A stretch of 64,000 nt of DNA, from assembly GCF_001668725.1 (NCBI RefSeq), contig NZ_LZKL01000016.1, positions 186,001-250,000 on the forward strand, in the 5' to 3' direction. Position numbers and translations under genes: made by a program. Each line of letters starts with the position of its first letter. Within the stretch, counting starts at the first letter, position 1. Source of the stretch: Mycobacterium sp. E787 (lineage in GTDB: Bacteria > Actinomycetota > Actinomycetes > Mycobacteriales > Mycobacteriaceae). The notes under the pieces are model-generated. The model ran no database searches. It worked only from the letters and a program-made list of their open reading frames with translations, and was not told the DNA's origin. Below are positions 30,676 to 39,290 of this stretch, one piece after another.

Positions 30676-33600
30676 TCAGGCACTGCGTTGCGCCTCTTCC
30701 TCAGCCTCGGTGATCAACCGCTCGCGCCGCAAGAACCGGACCAGATTATCGACCGTGTCGGTGAGGGCCGGCTCGCGCAGGTGGACCTTGGCCAGCGCGC
30801 GGGCGTGCCGGTACTGGGTGTTGTCGTACCGCTTGTCCCGCATCGCCGCGATCTTGTCCGCCGAGCGGACCAGGAAGTCGACCAGCGGATAGAGTTGATC
30901 GCGCGGCGTGCACCGGCGGTTCAGCTGCTCGACGAACGACGGGATGTCGTGGTACTCGAAGCGGTAGCCGTGGCGTTCGGACAAGACCCGGGTGATGTCG
31001 GTCAGGTTGTAGTAGTCGTCCGCGGTCATATTGAAAACACCGGACACGGTGTCATCTTTCGGCAGACCCATCAGCGCCACGACGTGATCGGCGATCAGGT
31101 CCGCCGGCAACAGGCTGATCTGGTTGAGCGCGTCGACGGCGAGCCCGTGCTCGATCATGAACGCGGTGAGGCGAACCAGGATGTCGTCCTGGCTCCCGAA
31201 ACCGGCCCTGGTGGGCGAGATCAGCGAAGGCCGATAGATGCGCACATCGAGACCCTGCCGTTGCGCCGCCAGCACCAGCTGCTCGGCGACCCACTTGGTC
31301 TGCGAGTAACCGAAGTCCAGCCCGCTCATCCTGGCGTTCGCGTCCCACTCCCCGACCACCGGCTCGGTGCTCCACCCGTAGATGAAGGTGCTGGAGACCA
31401 GGTGGAAGGTCTTGCGGTGGTGGGTCATGGCCAGGCGCAACAGTTCTCGCGTGCCCTCCACGTTGGCGGGCCGCAGCGCGTCGTACGTCCGGACGTAGTT
31501 GACCAATGCACCGTTGTGGACGACGGCGTCGACGGTGTCGGCCAGTCGCCCGAACTCCGCCTCACCGATTCCCAGGTGCGGCTCGGCGAGGTCGCCGCAG
31601 ACCACGCGCACCCGCGCGCGGACCTCGTCCTCCAGGGCCGGGGACCAGAGCTGCGCCCGGCGCAGCGACGCGACGATCCGGTCCAGCCCGTGCGCGGAGT
31701 CCGTGGCGCGGACCAGCGCGTGGATGGTGTAGGACGTCTGCCCGATCAGGCTGTTCACCAGGAACGGCCCCAGGAACCCGGTCGCGCCGGTCAGCAGGAT
31801 GTCGGTCGCCGGACCCGACCGCTCCACCGGCAGGGCCGGCAGCGCGAGCCGCGCGTCGGCGCGCATCTGCTCGACCTCCTGCGCCTCGTACTCGGCGGAG
31901 ATCTGGTCCAGCGCCTGCCGCAGGGCGTCCAGCGGCTGCCCGGACCGATCTCCGAACTGGCGCATCAGCCGGAAGAACTCGGCGACCGTGAGGCGCTGCA
32001 GGAGGCGCGTGTTGACCTCCTCGGCCAACTCGCCCGCCCCGTGCTCTTCCAGCAGGGACTGCAGGTCCGCGCGGAGCTCGGCCAGGGCCAGCGAGTCGAT
32101 GCCCAGATCGGCGAAGGAGCAGTCTTCGTAGCCGGTGAGGTCGTAGCTCTCGATGAGGTGGCGGAACCGGCCGAGGGGGCCCGTGCCGGCGGCCGGCCCT
32201 TCGTGGGTTTTGTGGACCCAGGTCGCCAGCACGGGCAGCTTGTCGTCCAGCCACAGCCGGCGGGTTTGCGAGCGCCTGATCTTCCCCGAGGTGGTCTTGG
32301 GGATGCTGCGGGGCGGCACGAACACGATGGTGTGCGGATCGATGTGTCCGTGCCGCCGGATCGCGCGCGCCAGGGCCTTGCCGTCCGGGAGGTCGCCGCC
32401 GTCGCGCACCTCGGCGACCACGACCAAAGCCTCCTCGTCCTCGCGCTCGACGGAGAAGGCCGCGACGCAGCCGTGCCGGACCTGCGCGGCCGACCGCTCG
32501 ACGACGGCCTCGATGTCCGACGGGTAGCAGTTGACGCCGCGGACGATGATCAGGTCCTTGCTTCTGCCGCAGACGAACAGTTCGCCCTCGTACAGGAAGC
32601 CGAGGTCACCCGTCCGCAGGTAGGCGTGCTCGTCGTCGCCCTTGATCCGCGCCCCGAACATCTCGGCGGTGACGTCCGGACGGTGCCAATAGCCACCGCC
32701 CTTGGACGGCCCGGAAAGCCAGATCTCGCCGACGCGGCCCTCACCCAGCGCCCGCCGGGCGTCGGGATCGACGATGCGGACGACGGTCCCGGCGGCGGGC
32801 TTGCCGCTGCTCACCAGCGGGGTCTGGTTGTTGTTCTCGGGCACGGCCTTTTCCACCCGCACCACGTTCTGCTGCAGGGCCCGCTTGTTCACGGCCAGGG
32901 TCTGGCGCCCCTGCAGGGACACGATCAGCGTGTTCTCGGCCAGGCCGTAGGCGCCGGTGAGCGCGTCGGGCCGCAGGCCGTAGGACGCGAACCGCGCGCG
33001 GAAGCGCGTGAAGGTCTTGGCCCGCAGCGGTTCCGCGCCGATGAGCATGGACTCCAGACTGCTCAGATCGATGCCCTCGAGCTCCGATGCGGGCAGCTTG
33101 TCCTCACGCAGGCAGTACTCGAGCGCGAAGTTCGGCGCCGGCGTGCGCGTGCCGCGCACATCGCTGATCAGGCGCAGCCACGCCGACGGCCGCTTGAGGA
33201 AGTCCTCCGGTGACATGCCGTGGGTGGTCCCGCCCAGCACCACGATGAACAGGTACGGCGAGATCAAACCCATGTCGTGGTGCTGCGGCAGCCAGCTGAC
33301 CGCCACCTCGCTGTCGGTGAAGGCCGAGGCGTTGGCGATGACGTTGGCGTGGGTCACGACCACGCCCTTGGGATCGCTGGTGGAACCGGACGTGTACTGC
33401 AGGAACAGCACCCGCCCGGGCGTGTCGGCCACGGCAGCGCCGCCGTAGTCCCGCGTGGCGTCCGTCGCCACCCAGGGCAACTCGGGGAGCCGCTCGACGT
33501 CCGGCCAGGGCAGGCCGCCCTGCCGGTGGCCGAGCAGCTGGCGAAAGGTCTGCTCGAGCTCCTTGGTGGACAGCACGGCCTTGGCCTGCGAATCCCGCGC

Positions 33601-33921
33601 GATGAAGCTCAGCTTGGCCAGCCCGGCCTCGAACGACATGGGCAGCGGCGGGCTGACCGGCACGGCGATCACCCCGAGGCGTGCGCACGCGTAGAACGCG
33701 GCCGCCATCTCCAGCCCCGGCGGGTAGACCAGTAGCGCCCGATCTCCCGGCTTGAGCCCGGCCTCGGTGGACAGGTAGGCCGCCAGCTCACGCGTGCGCT
33801 CGGCGAAACTCGCGTAGGTGTAGCGCTCAAGCTCCCGCCCGTCGGCGTCGACGAACCGGAAGAGGGTCTGGTCGGGTCGCCGCGCTTGCCACATCCGCAA
33901 GTAGTCGATCAGCGTCTGCAT
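30676..33921 (-). CDS. FAAL-ACP-thioester reductase: fatty acid activation and reductive release enzyme
   Basis: 1081 aa. Residues 1 to about 590 are a fatty-acyl-AMP ligase (YTSGSTSDPKGVVVTH, GAYGLAENTL, YLRTGDLGFLYEGELFVCGRSKDLII), about 600-690 an acyl carrier domain with phosphopantetheine Ser610 in DLGIDSLALAEL, and about 705-1081 a thioester reductase of the SDR type (LLTGATGFLGPFLVNSL, NADPH site; GYSQTKWVAEQL, catalytic Tyr and Lys). The predicted path is fatty acid to acyl-AMP, acyl-ACP and then aldehyde (or alcohol). ATG 33921 has an AAGGGA site. First gene of the operon running to 27742. It differs from carboxylic acid reductases (FadD9) in having a FAAL-like ligase, judged by eye only. 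Confidence 0.85.
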   Translation of the reverse strand: MQTLIDYLRMWQARRPDQTLFRFVDADGRELERYTYASFAERTRELAAYLSTEAGLKPGDRALLVYPPGLEMAAAFYACARLGVIAVPVSPPLPMSFEAGLAKLSFIARDSQAKAVLSTKELEQTFRQLLGHRQGGLPWPDVERLPELPWVATDATRDYGGAAVADTPGRVLFLQYTSGSTSDPKGVVVTHANVIANASAFTDSEVAVSWLPQHHDMGLISPYLFIVVLGGTTHGMSPEDFLKRPSAWLRLISDVRGTRTPAPNFALEYCLREDKLPASELEGIDLSSLESMLIGAEPLRAKTFTRFRARFASYGLRPDALTGAYGLAENTLIVSLQGRQTLAVNKRALQQNVVRVEKAVPENNNQTPLVSSGKPAAGTVVRIVDPDARRALGEGRVGEIWLSGPSKGGGYWHRPDVTAEMFGARIKGDDEHAYLRTGDLGFLYEGELFVCGRSKDLIIVRGVNCYPSDIEAVVERSAAQVRHGCVAAFSVEREDEEALVVVAEVRDGGDLPDGKALARAIRRHGHIDPHTIVFVPPRSIPKTTSGKIRRSQTRRLWLDDKLPVLATWVHKTHEGPAAGTGPLGRFRHLIESYDLTGYEDCSFADLGIDSLALAELRADLQSLLEEHGAGELAEEVNTRLLQRLTVAEFFRLMRQFGDRSGQPLDALRQALDQISAEYEAQEVEQMRADARLALPALPVERSGPATDILLTGATGFLGPFLVNSLIGQTSYTIHALVRATDSAHGLDRIVASLRRAQLWSPALEDEVRARVRVVCGDLAEPHLGIGEAEFGRLADTVDAVVHNGALVNYVRTYDALRPANVEGTRELLRLAMTHHRKTFHLVSSTFIYGWSTEPVVGEWDANARMSGLDFGYSQTKWVAEQLVLAAQRQGLDVRIYRPSLISPTRAGFGSQDDILVRLTAFMIEHGLAVDALNQISLLPADLIADHVVALMGLPKDDTVSGVFNMTADDYYNLTDITRVLSERHGYRFEYHDIPSFVEQLNRRCTPRDQLYPLVDFLVRSADKIAAMRDKRYDNTQYRHARALAKVHLREPALTDTVDNLVRFLRRERLITEAEEEAQRSA

Positions 33922-34134
33922 CGAGGAGTCCCTTCGGGGTCGGTGGTCCGTCTTGAGTCGGAATCGGAACAACATGTTCTACTTCGCAATTCGTAATTCC
34001 ACGGTAAAGGTCGATCAAACTCTAGGAAAGATATTTTGGAGCCGCACATTAATTTCACAGGCTCGCCGAAGGCGGGTAAGTGACGCGGCTCATAGCCCGC
34101 CATTTCTCCAAGGCGGGAATACGGCTTTAGGAAA

Positions 34135-34148
34135 TACTGGTATCAGTA
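34135..34148. promoter_or_regulatory. Dyad TACTG-N4-CAGTA, possible operator
   Basis: Perfect 5-bp arms in an AT-rich surrounding (AAATACTGGTATCAGTACC), 214 bp upstream of the FAAL start. The half-site TACTG recurs at 34202, 34446 and 34459. Confidence 0.4.
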
Positions 34149-34221
34149 CCTCAGCATGCACTTACGAGATGAATATCCAGCTCACACGGCTTCGACGGAG
34201 ATACTGAGATACGGATTTGCG

Positions 34222-34249
34222 GGCCTACGTAACGAATGGTTACGAGGCC
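34222..34249. promoter_or_regulatory. Near-perfect 28-bp hairpin
   Basis: GGCCT and CGTAAC on the left pair completely with GTTACG and AGGCC on the right, with one bulged A and a 5-base loop (GAATG). It may be an operator or a terminator preventing read-through across the region. Confidence 0.45.
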
Positions 34250-34502
34250 GAAATTAATTCTGCGAGCCGAACCCGGATGATTTCCGGCGCCAAAGCGCGA
34301 CAGGTAAACACTTCGCTAAGGCGATGCCCCGGCCATTGCGCATCTGGGCCCTGCTTGAGGCAACAATTGTCGGCCCGGAAGAGGCTTTGGGACGCGGGGC
34401 CGGCGACCGGCCGCGCCCTCGGGTGGGACTCATCGTCTACGCATATACTGAGATGACTTACTGATCACCGGACCTACTGTTGCCCCGAGAAGGTCGTCCA
34501 GG

Positions 34503-34796
34503 ATGAGCCCTCCAGACCCCGCGTACCGCCCCGGCGACGCGCTGACCCCCGCGGTCGCCGCGGCACCCACCGAACCCTTCGCCGTCGGACGAACCCGAAA
34601 CGTGAAAACCCGTCGCACCGTCGACCTCGCGCCGGCCCAGCACCGGGCCCTCGATATCTGGCAGCGAGAAGCCGCCGACCGGCTCGGCGTTGCCCGTGTC
34701 ACCGGCCAAGAGGTCCTTGCCACCCTCGTCGACCAACTGCTGAACGACCCGAAGCTGTCCGCGCAGATCGCGCGCACCATTCGGGCGCGACGCTGA
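34503..34796 (+). CDS. Small protein resembling partition-associated (ParB/RHH-like) proteins
   Basis: 97 aa: a disordered Pro/Ala N-terminus (about 35 residues) followed by KTRRTVDLAPAQHRALDIWQREAADRLG, ARVTGQEVLATLVDQLL, IARTIRARR. A short beta strand (RRTVDL) followed by helices is the ribbon-helix-helix order, and similar small basic proteins stand behind parA on actinobacterial plasmids. No parA is next to it here, so it may be a solitary regulator or a relic of an integrated plasmid. ATG 34503 has GAGAAGG nine bases upstream. Family assignment is from general resemblance only. Confidence 0.5.
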   Translation: MSPPDPAYRPGDALTPAVAAAPTEPFAVGRTRNVKTRRTVDLAPAQHRALDIWQREAADRLGVARVTGQEVLATLVDQLLNDPKLSAQIARTIRARR

Positions 34797-34806
34797 TCGA
34801 AGCGAC

Positions 34807-35802
34807 TTACCGCCCGGTGACCTGGGCGACGCGAATGCGCGGTCCGGCGCGGACGACCAGCCGGGTGATGCCCGGAAAGCGCTCGCCGTCGATGATCGGC
34901 GACAGCGGCTCGCCGTCGGCTTCGATGATCATCTCCCGGCCATTGACGTCGCGCACCCGCTCGCCGCGCATCGTTCCGTTGGTGAGCGCCGCGGGAAGCT
35001 GCGCAACGATCTTCGAGGGCCGCACCTCGCCGGCTTGAAACTGCAGCACACCGGGCTTGGCGGCCTTCGGGAAGAGCCGGAACGGGCCGCCGATGCGAAG
35101 GTCGATGGCGCCGGCGTGCAGCAGGCGGTGCGTCCGCGTCGGCACCTCCTCGCCGTCTATCACGACGCGGGCGCGCGTCGGAGTGAACAGGACCGACGCG
35201 TAGTTCGGCGTCTTCACCCGGCTCGGCGCGACCTTGGAGGTCAGGTAGTCACCGAACGAGCGGGCGATCACCCTGGCGACGGCCAGGCGGTCATGATTCG
35301 GCGAGTCGTAATACCGTTCGTAGAACCGGTTTCCGACACCGCCGGCGGCCAGACCGAAGCAGAGGCGATGAAACGCCGCGCCGTCCTCGGTCTGACCGTC
35401 GAGCTCGAGGGTGTCCAGGCGCATCTCGGCCGGGGGCCGGTCCGCCTCCGCGGCCGCCGCCAGGGCGCCGATGATCCCGTCGGCGCGACCGCGGATACGC
35501 GCCTTCCGGGCGACGGCGTTGACGCTGCCACCGTTGCTGGGCACGAACGTCGGCCAGCGGTCCGAGTCGGCGATGCGTTGCTCGATTTCGTTGACCAACC
35601 AGTGCAGCGCTCCGTCGCCGCCGTCGCCGACGAGGTGGGTGGTCCGCGGATTGAGCTCCTTCACGGTCCTGCGAAGGTCCTCGACCGAGGCCGTCTCGTG
35701 TACCTCACCCCATGGCCCGATGAGCCGGCGCAAGTCGGCGGCGCGATCCGGCGCGGCGCGGTTCTTGCGCGCTTGCGGATTGACGATGACGCCGAGGTAC
35801 AT
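34807..35802 (-). CDS. Diacylglycerol/sphingolipid kinase-family protein
   Basis: 331 aa from ATG 35802, which begins the typical N-terminus YLGVIVNPQARKN. The nucleotide-binding motif is VGDGGDGALHWLVNEI in place of the usual GGDGT, the second part PSNGGSVNAVARKARI holds another conserved Gly-rich strand, and the C-terminal beta-sandwich ends with DGERFPG. Bacterial members phosphorylate diacylglycerol or related lipids at the inner face of the membrane. The loss of T in GGDGT (here GGDGA) is worth noting but not necessarily inactivating. A longer frame to 35901 lacks similarity. Confidence 0.7.
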   Translation of the reverse strand: MYLGVIVNPQARKNRAAPDRAADLRRLIGPWGEVHETASVEDLRRTVKELNPRTTHLVGDGGDGALHWLVNEIEQRIADSDRWPTFVPSNGGSVNAVARKARIRGRADGIIGALAAAAEADRPPAEMRLDTLELDGQTEDGAAFHRLCFGLAAGGVGNRFYERYYDSPNHDRLAVARVIARSFGDYLTSKVAPSRVKTPNYASVLFTPTRARVVIDGEEVPTRTHRLLHAGAIDLRIGGPFRLFPKAAKPGVLQFQAGEVRPSKIVAQLPAALTNGTMRGERVRDVNGREMIIEADGEPLSPIIDGERFPGITRLVVRAGPRIRVAQVTGR

Positions 35803-35933
35803 TCCCCGAACGATACCCGCGGCGCCTGGGTGGGCGAGGTCGCGCCGCTGGGCCGTTCGCTCGTTTTGGTCTGTTACGCAGCGGGTTTGCTCCCTGCGCA
35901 AGCCGGCCGTGCTACGCAGATAGGGTTGCTGTC

Positions 35934-36803
35934 ATGCCTGGTTGGACCGCCGCAGACCTGCCCTCGTTCGCCGGACGCACCGCGATCGTCACCGGCGCCA
36001 GCGGCGGCCTCGGCGAGGTGACCGCCCGCGAGTTGGCCCGCGTCGGTGCCCACGTCGTCCTCGCGGTGCGCAACACCGACAAGGGACGAGCCGCGGCCGC
36101 TCGCATGACCGGCGACGTCGAGGTGCGCCGACTCGACCTGCAGGACCTGACCTCGGTGCGCCGCTTCGCCGACGACACCGGGGAGGTCGACGTCCTGGTC
36201 AACAACGCCGGCATCATGGCCACCAAGCACGCGGTCACCGCCGACGGGTTCGAGGGCCAGATCGGCACCAACCACCTCGGGCACTTCGCGTTGACCAACC
36301 TGTTGTTGCCCAAACTCACCGACCGGGTAGTGACGGTGTCGTCGCTGCTGCACCACATCGGCTTCATCAGCCTCACGGACCTGAACTGGCAGTCCCGCCG
36401 GTATTCGGCCTGGCTGGCGTACGGCCAGTCCAAGCTGGCGAACCTGTTGTTCACCAGCGACCTGCAGCGCCGCCTGCGGGCCGCAGGTTCTTCGCTGCGC
36501 GCGCTGGCCGCCCATCCCGGCTGGTCGCACACGAATCTGCAAGGCAACTCCGGCCGCAAGTTGGGCGACGCGGCGGTGCTGGCCGCCGACAGGCTGGTGT
36601 CCACCGACGCGGACTTCGGCGCCCGGCAGACGCTGTACGCGGTGTCGGCCGACCTGCCGGGCGACACGTTCATCGGTCCCCGGTTCGGCCTATACGGCCG
36701 CACGCAGCCGACCTGGCGTAATTGGCCGGCCAAGCGAGCGACCACCGCCGCCGCCCTGTGGGATCTGTCCGAACGGCTGACCGGTACGAAGTTTCCGCTG
36801 TGA
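35934..36803 (+). CDS. Short-chain dehydrogenase/reductase
   Basis: 289 aa. Rossmann motif TGASGGLGEVTA, NNAG at VDVLVNNAGIMA, and the active site VTVSSLL (Ser) with AYGQSKLANLL (Tyr-x3-Lys). It belongs to the protochlorophyllide-reductase/retinol-dehydrogenase-like SDRs common in mycobacteria. NADPH specificity is suggested by Arg in VLAVRNTDKG. Substrate unknown. Divergent from the lipid-kinase-like gene. Confidence 0.8.
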   Translation: MPGWTAADLPSFAGRTAIVTGASGGLGEVTARELARVGAHVVLAVRNTDKGRAAAARMTGDVEVRRLDLQDLTSVRRFADDTGEVDVLVNNAGIMATKHAVTADGFEGQIGTNHLGHFALTNLLLPKLTDRVVTVSSLLHHIGFISLTDLNWQSRRYSAWLAYGQSKLANLLFTSDLQRRLRAAGSSLRALAAHPGWSHTNLQGNSGRKLGDAAVLAADRLVSTDADFGARQTLYAVSADLPGDTFIGPRFGLYGRTQPTWRNWPAKRATTAAALWDLSERLTGTKFPL

Positions 36804-36937
36804 CCCCGGCATCGTCGGCTCGACGGGCCCGTCTCGCCAGTCGCGGTTAGATTGGATGGATAGCCGGTCGCCGAGGCCGACAGCTAACAGCGCGACGCCA
36901 CCTTGGCAAACAAGCGCGTAAGCGAGGAGGTCATCCC

Positions 36938-37855
36938 ATGTCTGGAACGGATGTGGCGGCGCTTCTCGCCCTGCTGGCCGCGCTGGCATCCGCGATCGGA
37001 AACGTCATTCGGCAGCGGTCCGCGCAGGAGGTCACCGACAAACAGGTCGGCCACCTGACGCTGTTCGGTCTGTTACTGCGCGACAAGCGCTGGTGGCTGG
37101 GTGGTTTGGGGGACATTTCCAGCTACTGCCTGCTCGCCGCCGCCCTCGACAAGGGTTCGGTGTTGCTGGTCATGTCGCTGCAGGTGACCGCGCTGCTGTT
37201 CGCCTTGCCGATCTATGCACGGTTGACGCGCCATCAGGTGACCCGCGCCGAGTGGCTGTGGGCGCTGCTGCTGGCGGTTGCACTGGCGGTCGTTATCGCC
37301 GTCGGGCAGCCGGTGGGCGGTCATGAGCAGGGCTCGCTGCGGGCTTGGCTTGTGGTGGCCGTGGTGATGGGTCCGCCGTTGCTGCTGGGGGTGCTCGGCG
37401 CGCGGATCTGGGCGGACCGCCCGGCCGCGGCCCTGTTGCTGGCGGCGGTGGCGGGCTCGCTGTTGGCGGTGTTCTCGGTGCTGATGAAGGGCGTGGTCGA
37501 CGTCATCGAACACACCCCCGGCCAGCTATGGCACAAACCCGAGCTGTATGCCTGGGTGGCCACCGGGGTGGCCGGGATGATCTTTCATCAGTCGGCCTAT
37601 CGCGCCGGCGCGCTGACGGCCTCGCTGCCGACGATCATCGTCGCAAAGCCGGTGGTGGCCGGAATCCTCGGTGTTGCGGTGCTCGGCGAGACTCTGCGCG
37701 CGGACGGTCCGCAGTGGTTGGTGCTGGCGGTGGCCGCCGCGGTGGTGATCGCCGCGACGGTGGGCCTGGCCCGCGGCGAGGCGGCCACCATGGCCGCCGG
37801 CGCCGGGCGCGACCTGAGGATCGCCGACCAGCCGAAGGCGGCGTCGCAAGCCTGA
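36938..37855 (+). CDS. DMT superfamily membrane protein, paralogue of the 6.1-kb gene
   Basis: 305 aa, nine to ten helices, EamA-type. The N-terminal QRSAQEVTDKQVG...LLRDKRWWLG, the middle GSVLLVMSLQVTALLFALPI and VLMKGVVD, and the C-terminal AYRAGALTASLPTIIVAKPVVAGILGVAVLGETL align block by block with the protein at 6081-6968. GAGGAGG lies seven bases before ATG 36938. Substrate unknown. Confidence 0.8.
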   Translation: MSGTDVAALLALLAALASAIGNVIRQRSAQEVTDKQVGHLTLFGLLLRDKRWWLGGLGDISSYCLLAAALDKGSVLLVMSLQVTALLFALPIYARLTRHQVTRAEWLWALLLAVALAVVIAVGQPVGGHEQGSLRAWLVVAVVMGPPLLLGVLGARIWADRPAAALLLAAVAGSLLAVFSVLMKGVVDVIEHTPGQLWHKPELYAWVATGVAGMIFHQSAYRAGALTASLPTIIVAKPVVAGILGVAVLGETLRADGPQWLVLAVAAAVVIAATVGLARGEAATMAAGAGRDLRIADQPKAASQA

Positions 37856-37877
37856 CCGGCGGTGCGGTGGGCGCCGT

Positions 37878-39290
37878 CTAGGGCAACGGAGCCGCCCAGC
37901 GCACCCGGGTGCCGCCGCCGGGGCCGTCGCCGACGGTGAGGGTGCCCCCAACCGCTTCGGCGCGTTGGCGCAAGTCGACCAGGCCACCCCCGGTTGCGTT
38001 GCCGTGCATGCCTTTTCCGTCGTCCACCACCTCGATGCACAGCATGTCCCCAACATCGACACTGACGGTGAGCTTGGTGGCCCCGGCATGCCGCGCCGCA
38101 TTGCTGATCGCTTCGCTGACGACGGCTTCGGCGTGCTCGGCCAGCTCCTCCCCCAGCGCCGACAACGGTCCCTTGTACTGGACGGTGGTCGCCATGCCCT
38201 CCGACAGTTCGCCGATCATCTCGTCGAGGCGCCGCCGCACCCTGGCCACGTCGGCGGACCTGGTACGCAGGCCGAAGATCGCGGCGCGAAAGTCTTGGAC
38301 CACGCCGTGCAGGTCGTCCACCGCCCTCATCAGGCGCTGCTGCACCTCCGCCGATCGGGCCCGCGGGATAGTGGCCTGGAGAGCGAGTCCGACGGCGAAG
38401 ACGCGCTGGATCGCGTGGTCTTGCAACTCGCTTCCGATGCGGTCGCGTTCCGCGAACACCTCGGCCTCGGCATAGGCGTCGGCCAAGTCGGACTGAATCG
38501 CCAGCTGCTCGGTGATATCACGCATCGCCGCCGACACCAGCACGCCGCGTTCGGTGCGCAGCGGGCTGAGGCTCACCTCGAGGGGAAACTCCGTACCGTC
38601 GCGACGCAGCCCGAATAACTCCAGACCGACGCCCATCCGCCGCACCTTCGGGCTCGCGAAAAACGTTGCGCGGTGGTGCTCATGGGCTTGCCGAAGCCGG
38701 GGCGGGATGAGCGCCTCGACCTCCATGCCGATCAGGTCCTCGCGCTCGTAGCCGAACATCTCGTCGGTCTGGGCGTTCGCGAGCATGATGCGACCGTCCG
38801 ATCCGACGATCACCACCGCGTCGGGCGCCGCCTCCAGCAGGCCGTGGAACATGCTCTCGGTTCGCCGATGCTCGGCGGTCACGTCCCGAATGACCTTTGT
38901 GAAGCCGGTGATGGCGCTTGTCTCATCCTGAATCGGGGTCAACACCACGCCGGCCCAGAATCGCCGGCCGCCCTCGCGCACCCGCCAGCCCTCGAACTCG
39001 TACCGGCCCGACTCGCGGGCGGCGGCCAACTCGCGTTCGGCCAGGCCGCCGGCGCGGTCCTCCTCGATGTGGAACAGCGACACCGGCCGGTCGAGGACCT
39101 CGGCCGCGGAGTAGCCCAGCAACGCCTCCGCACCCGGGCACCAGCGGAGCACGTTCCCATCGAGATCCAGCTGGATGATCGCGTAGTCGGTAATGGCGTC
39201 CACCATCGCGTCGACGTCGCAAAGACGTTCGCGCGTACTCTTATTCAGTAATGCCGCGCTGAGGTAGCGTTCGGCGCTGGGCGTCGTCAT
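37878..39290 (-). CDS. PAS-PAS sensor histidine kinase (DosS/NarL-type output), atypical H-box
   Basis: 470 aa, cytosolic. Two PAS domains (about 28-140 and 148-268; EALLGYSAAEVLDRPVSLF and MFHGLLEAAPDAVVIVGSDGRIMLANAQTDEMFGYE), a HisKA_3-type dimerisation helix (ERDRIGSELQDHAIQRVFAVGLALQ) and a HATPase_c domain (VVSEAISNAARHAGA, N box; VVDDGKGMHG, G1; TGGGLVDLRQRAEAVGG, G2). In DosS-like kinases the phospho-acceptor is His in LHD; here it is Gln290, with a His two residues on (His292). No cognate response regulator is adjacent. ATG 39290 has GAGGG at seven bases. Confidence 0.8.
   Translation of the reverse strand: MTTPSAERYLSAALLNKSTRERLCDVDAMVDAITDYAIIQLDLDGNVLRWCPGAEALLGYSAAEVLDRPVSLFHIEEDRAGGLAERELAAARESGRYEFEGWRVREGGRRFWAGVVLTPIQDETSAITGFTKVIRDVTAEHRRTESMFHGLLEAAPDAVVIVGSDGRIMLANAQTDEMFGYEREDLIGMEVEALIPPRLRQAHEHHRATFFASPKVRRMGVGLELFGLRRDGTEFPLEVSLSPLRTERGVLVSAAMRDITEQLAIQSDLADAYAEAEVFAERDRIGSELQDHAIQRVFAVGLALQATIPRARSAEVQQRLMRAVDDLHGVVQDFRAAIFGLRTRSADVARVRRRLDEMIGELSEGMATTVQYKGPLSALGEELAEHAEAVVSEAISNAARHAGATKLTVSVDVGDMLCIEVVDDGKGMHGNATGGGLVDLRQRAEAVGGTLTVGDGPGGGTRVRWAAPLP

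Larger units (their letters stand above)
33922..34502. other. AT-rich 580-bp intergenic region with dyads and repeated motifs
   Basis: No open frame here looks coding. The DNA is visibly richer in A and T than its surroundings. It contains TACTG-GTAT-CAGTA (34135-34148), a near-perfect hairpin GGCCTaCGTAAC-gaatg-GTTACGAGGCC (34222-34249) and two copies of ATACTGAGAT (34201-34210 and 34445-34454). It holds the promoters of the FAAL operon (minus) and of the small protein at 34503 (plus). Confidence 0.6.

Noticed and set aside
30643..33213. 856-residue plus-strand open frame
   Set aside because: It is antisense to the FAAL-ACP-TR gene, whose domains are unmistakable; the frame is open only because of high GC. 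The translation shows no recognisable fold.
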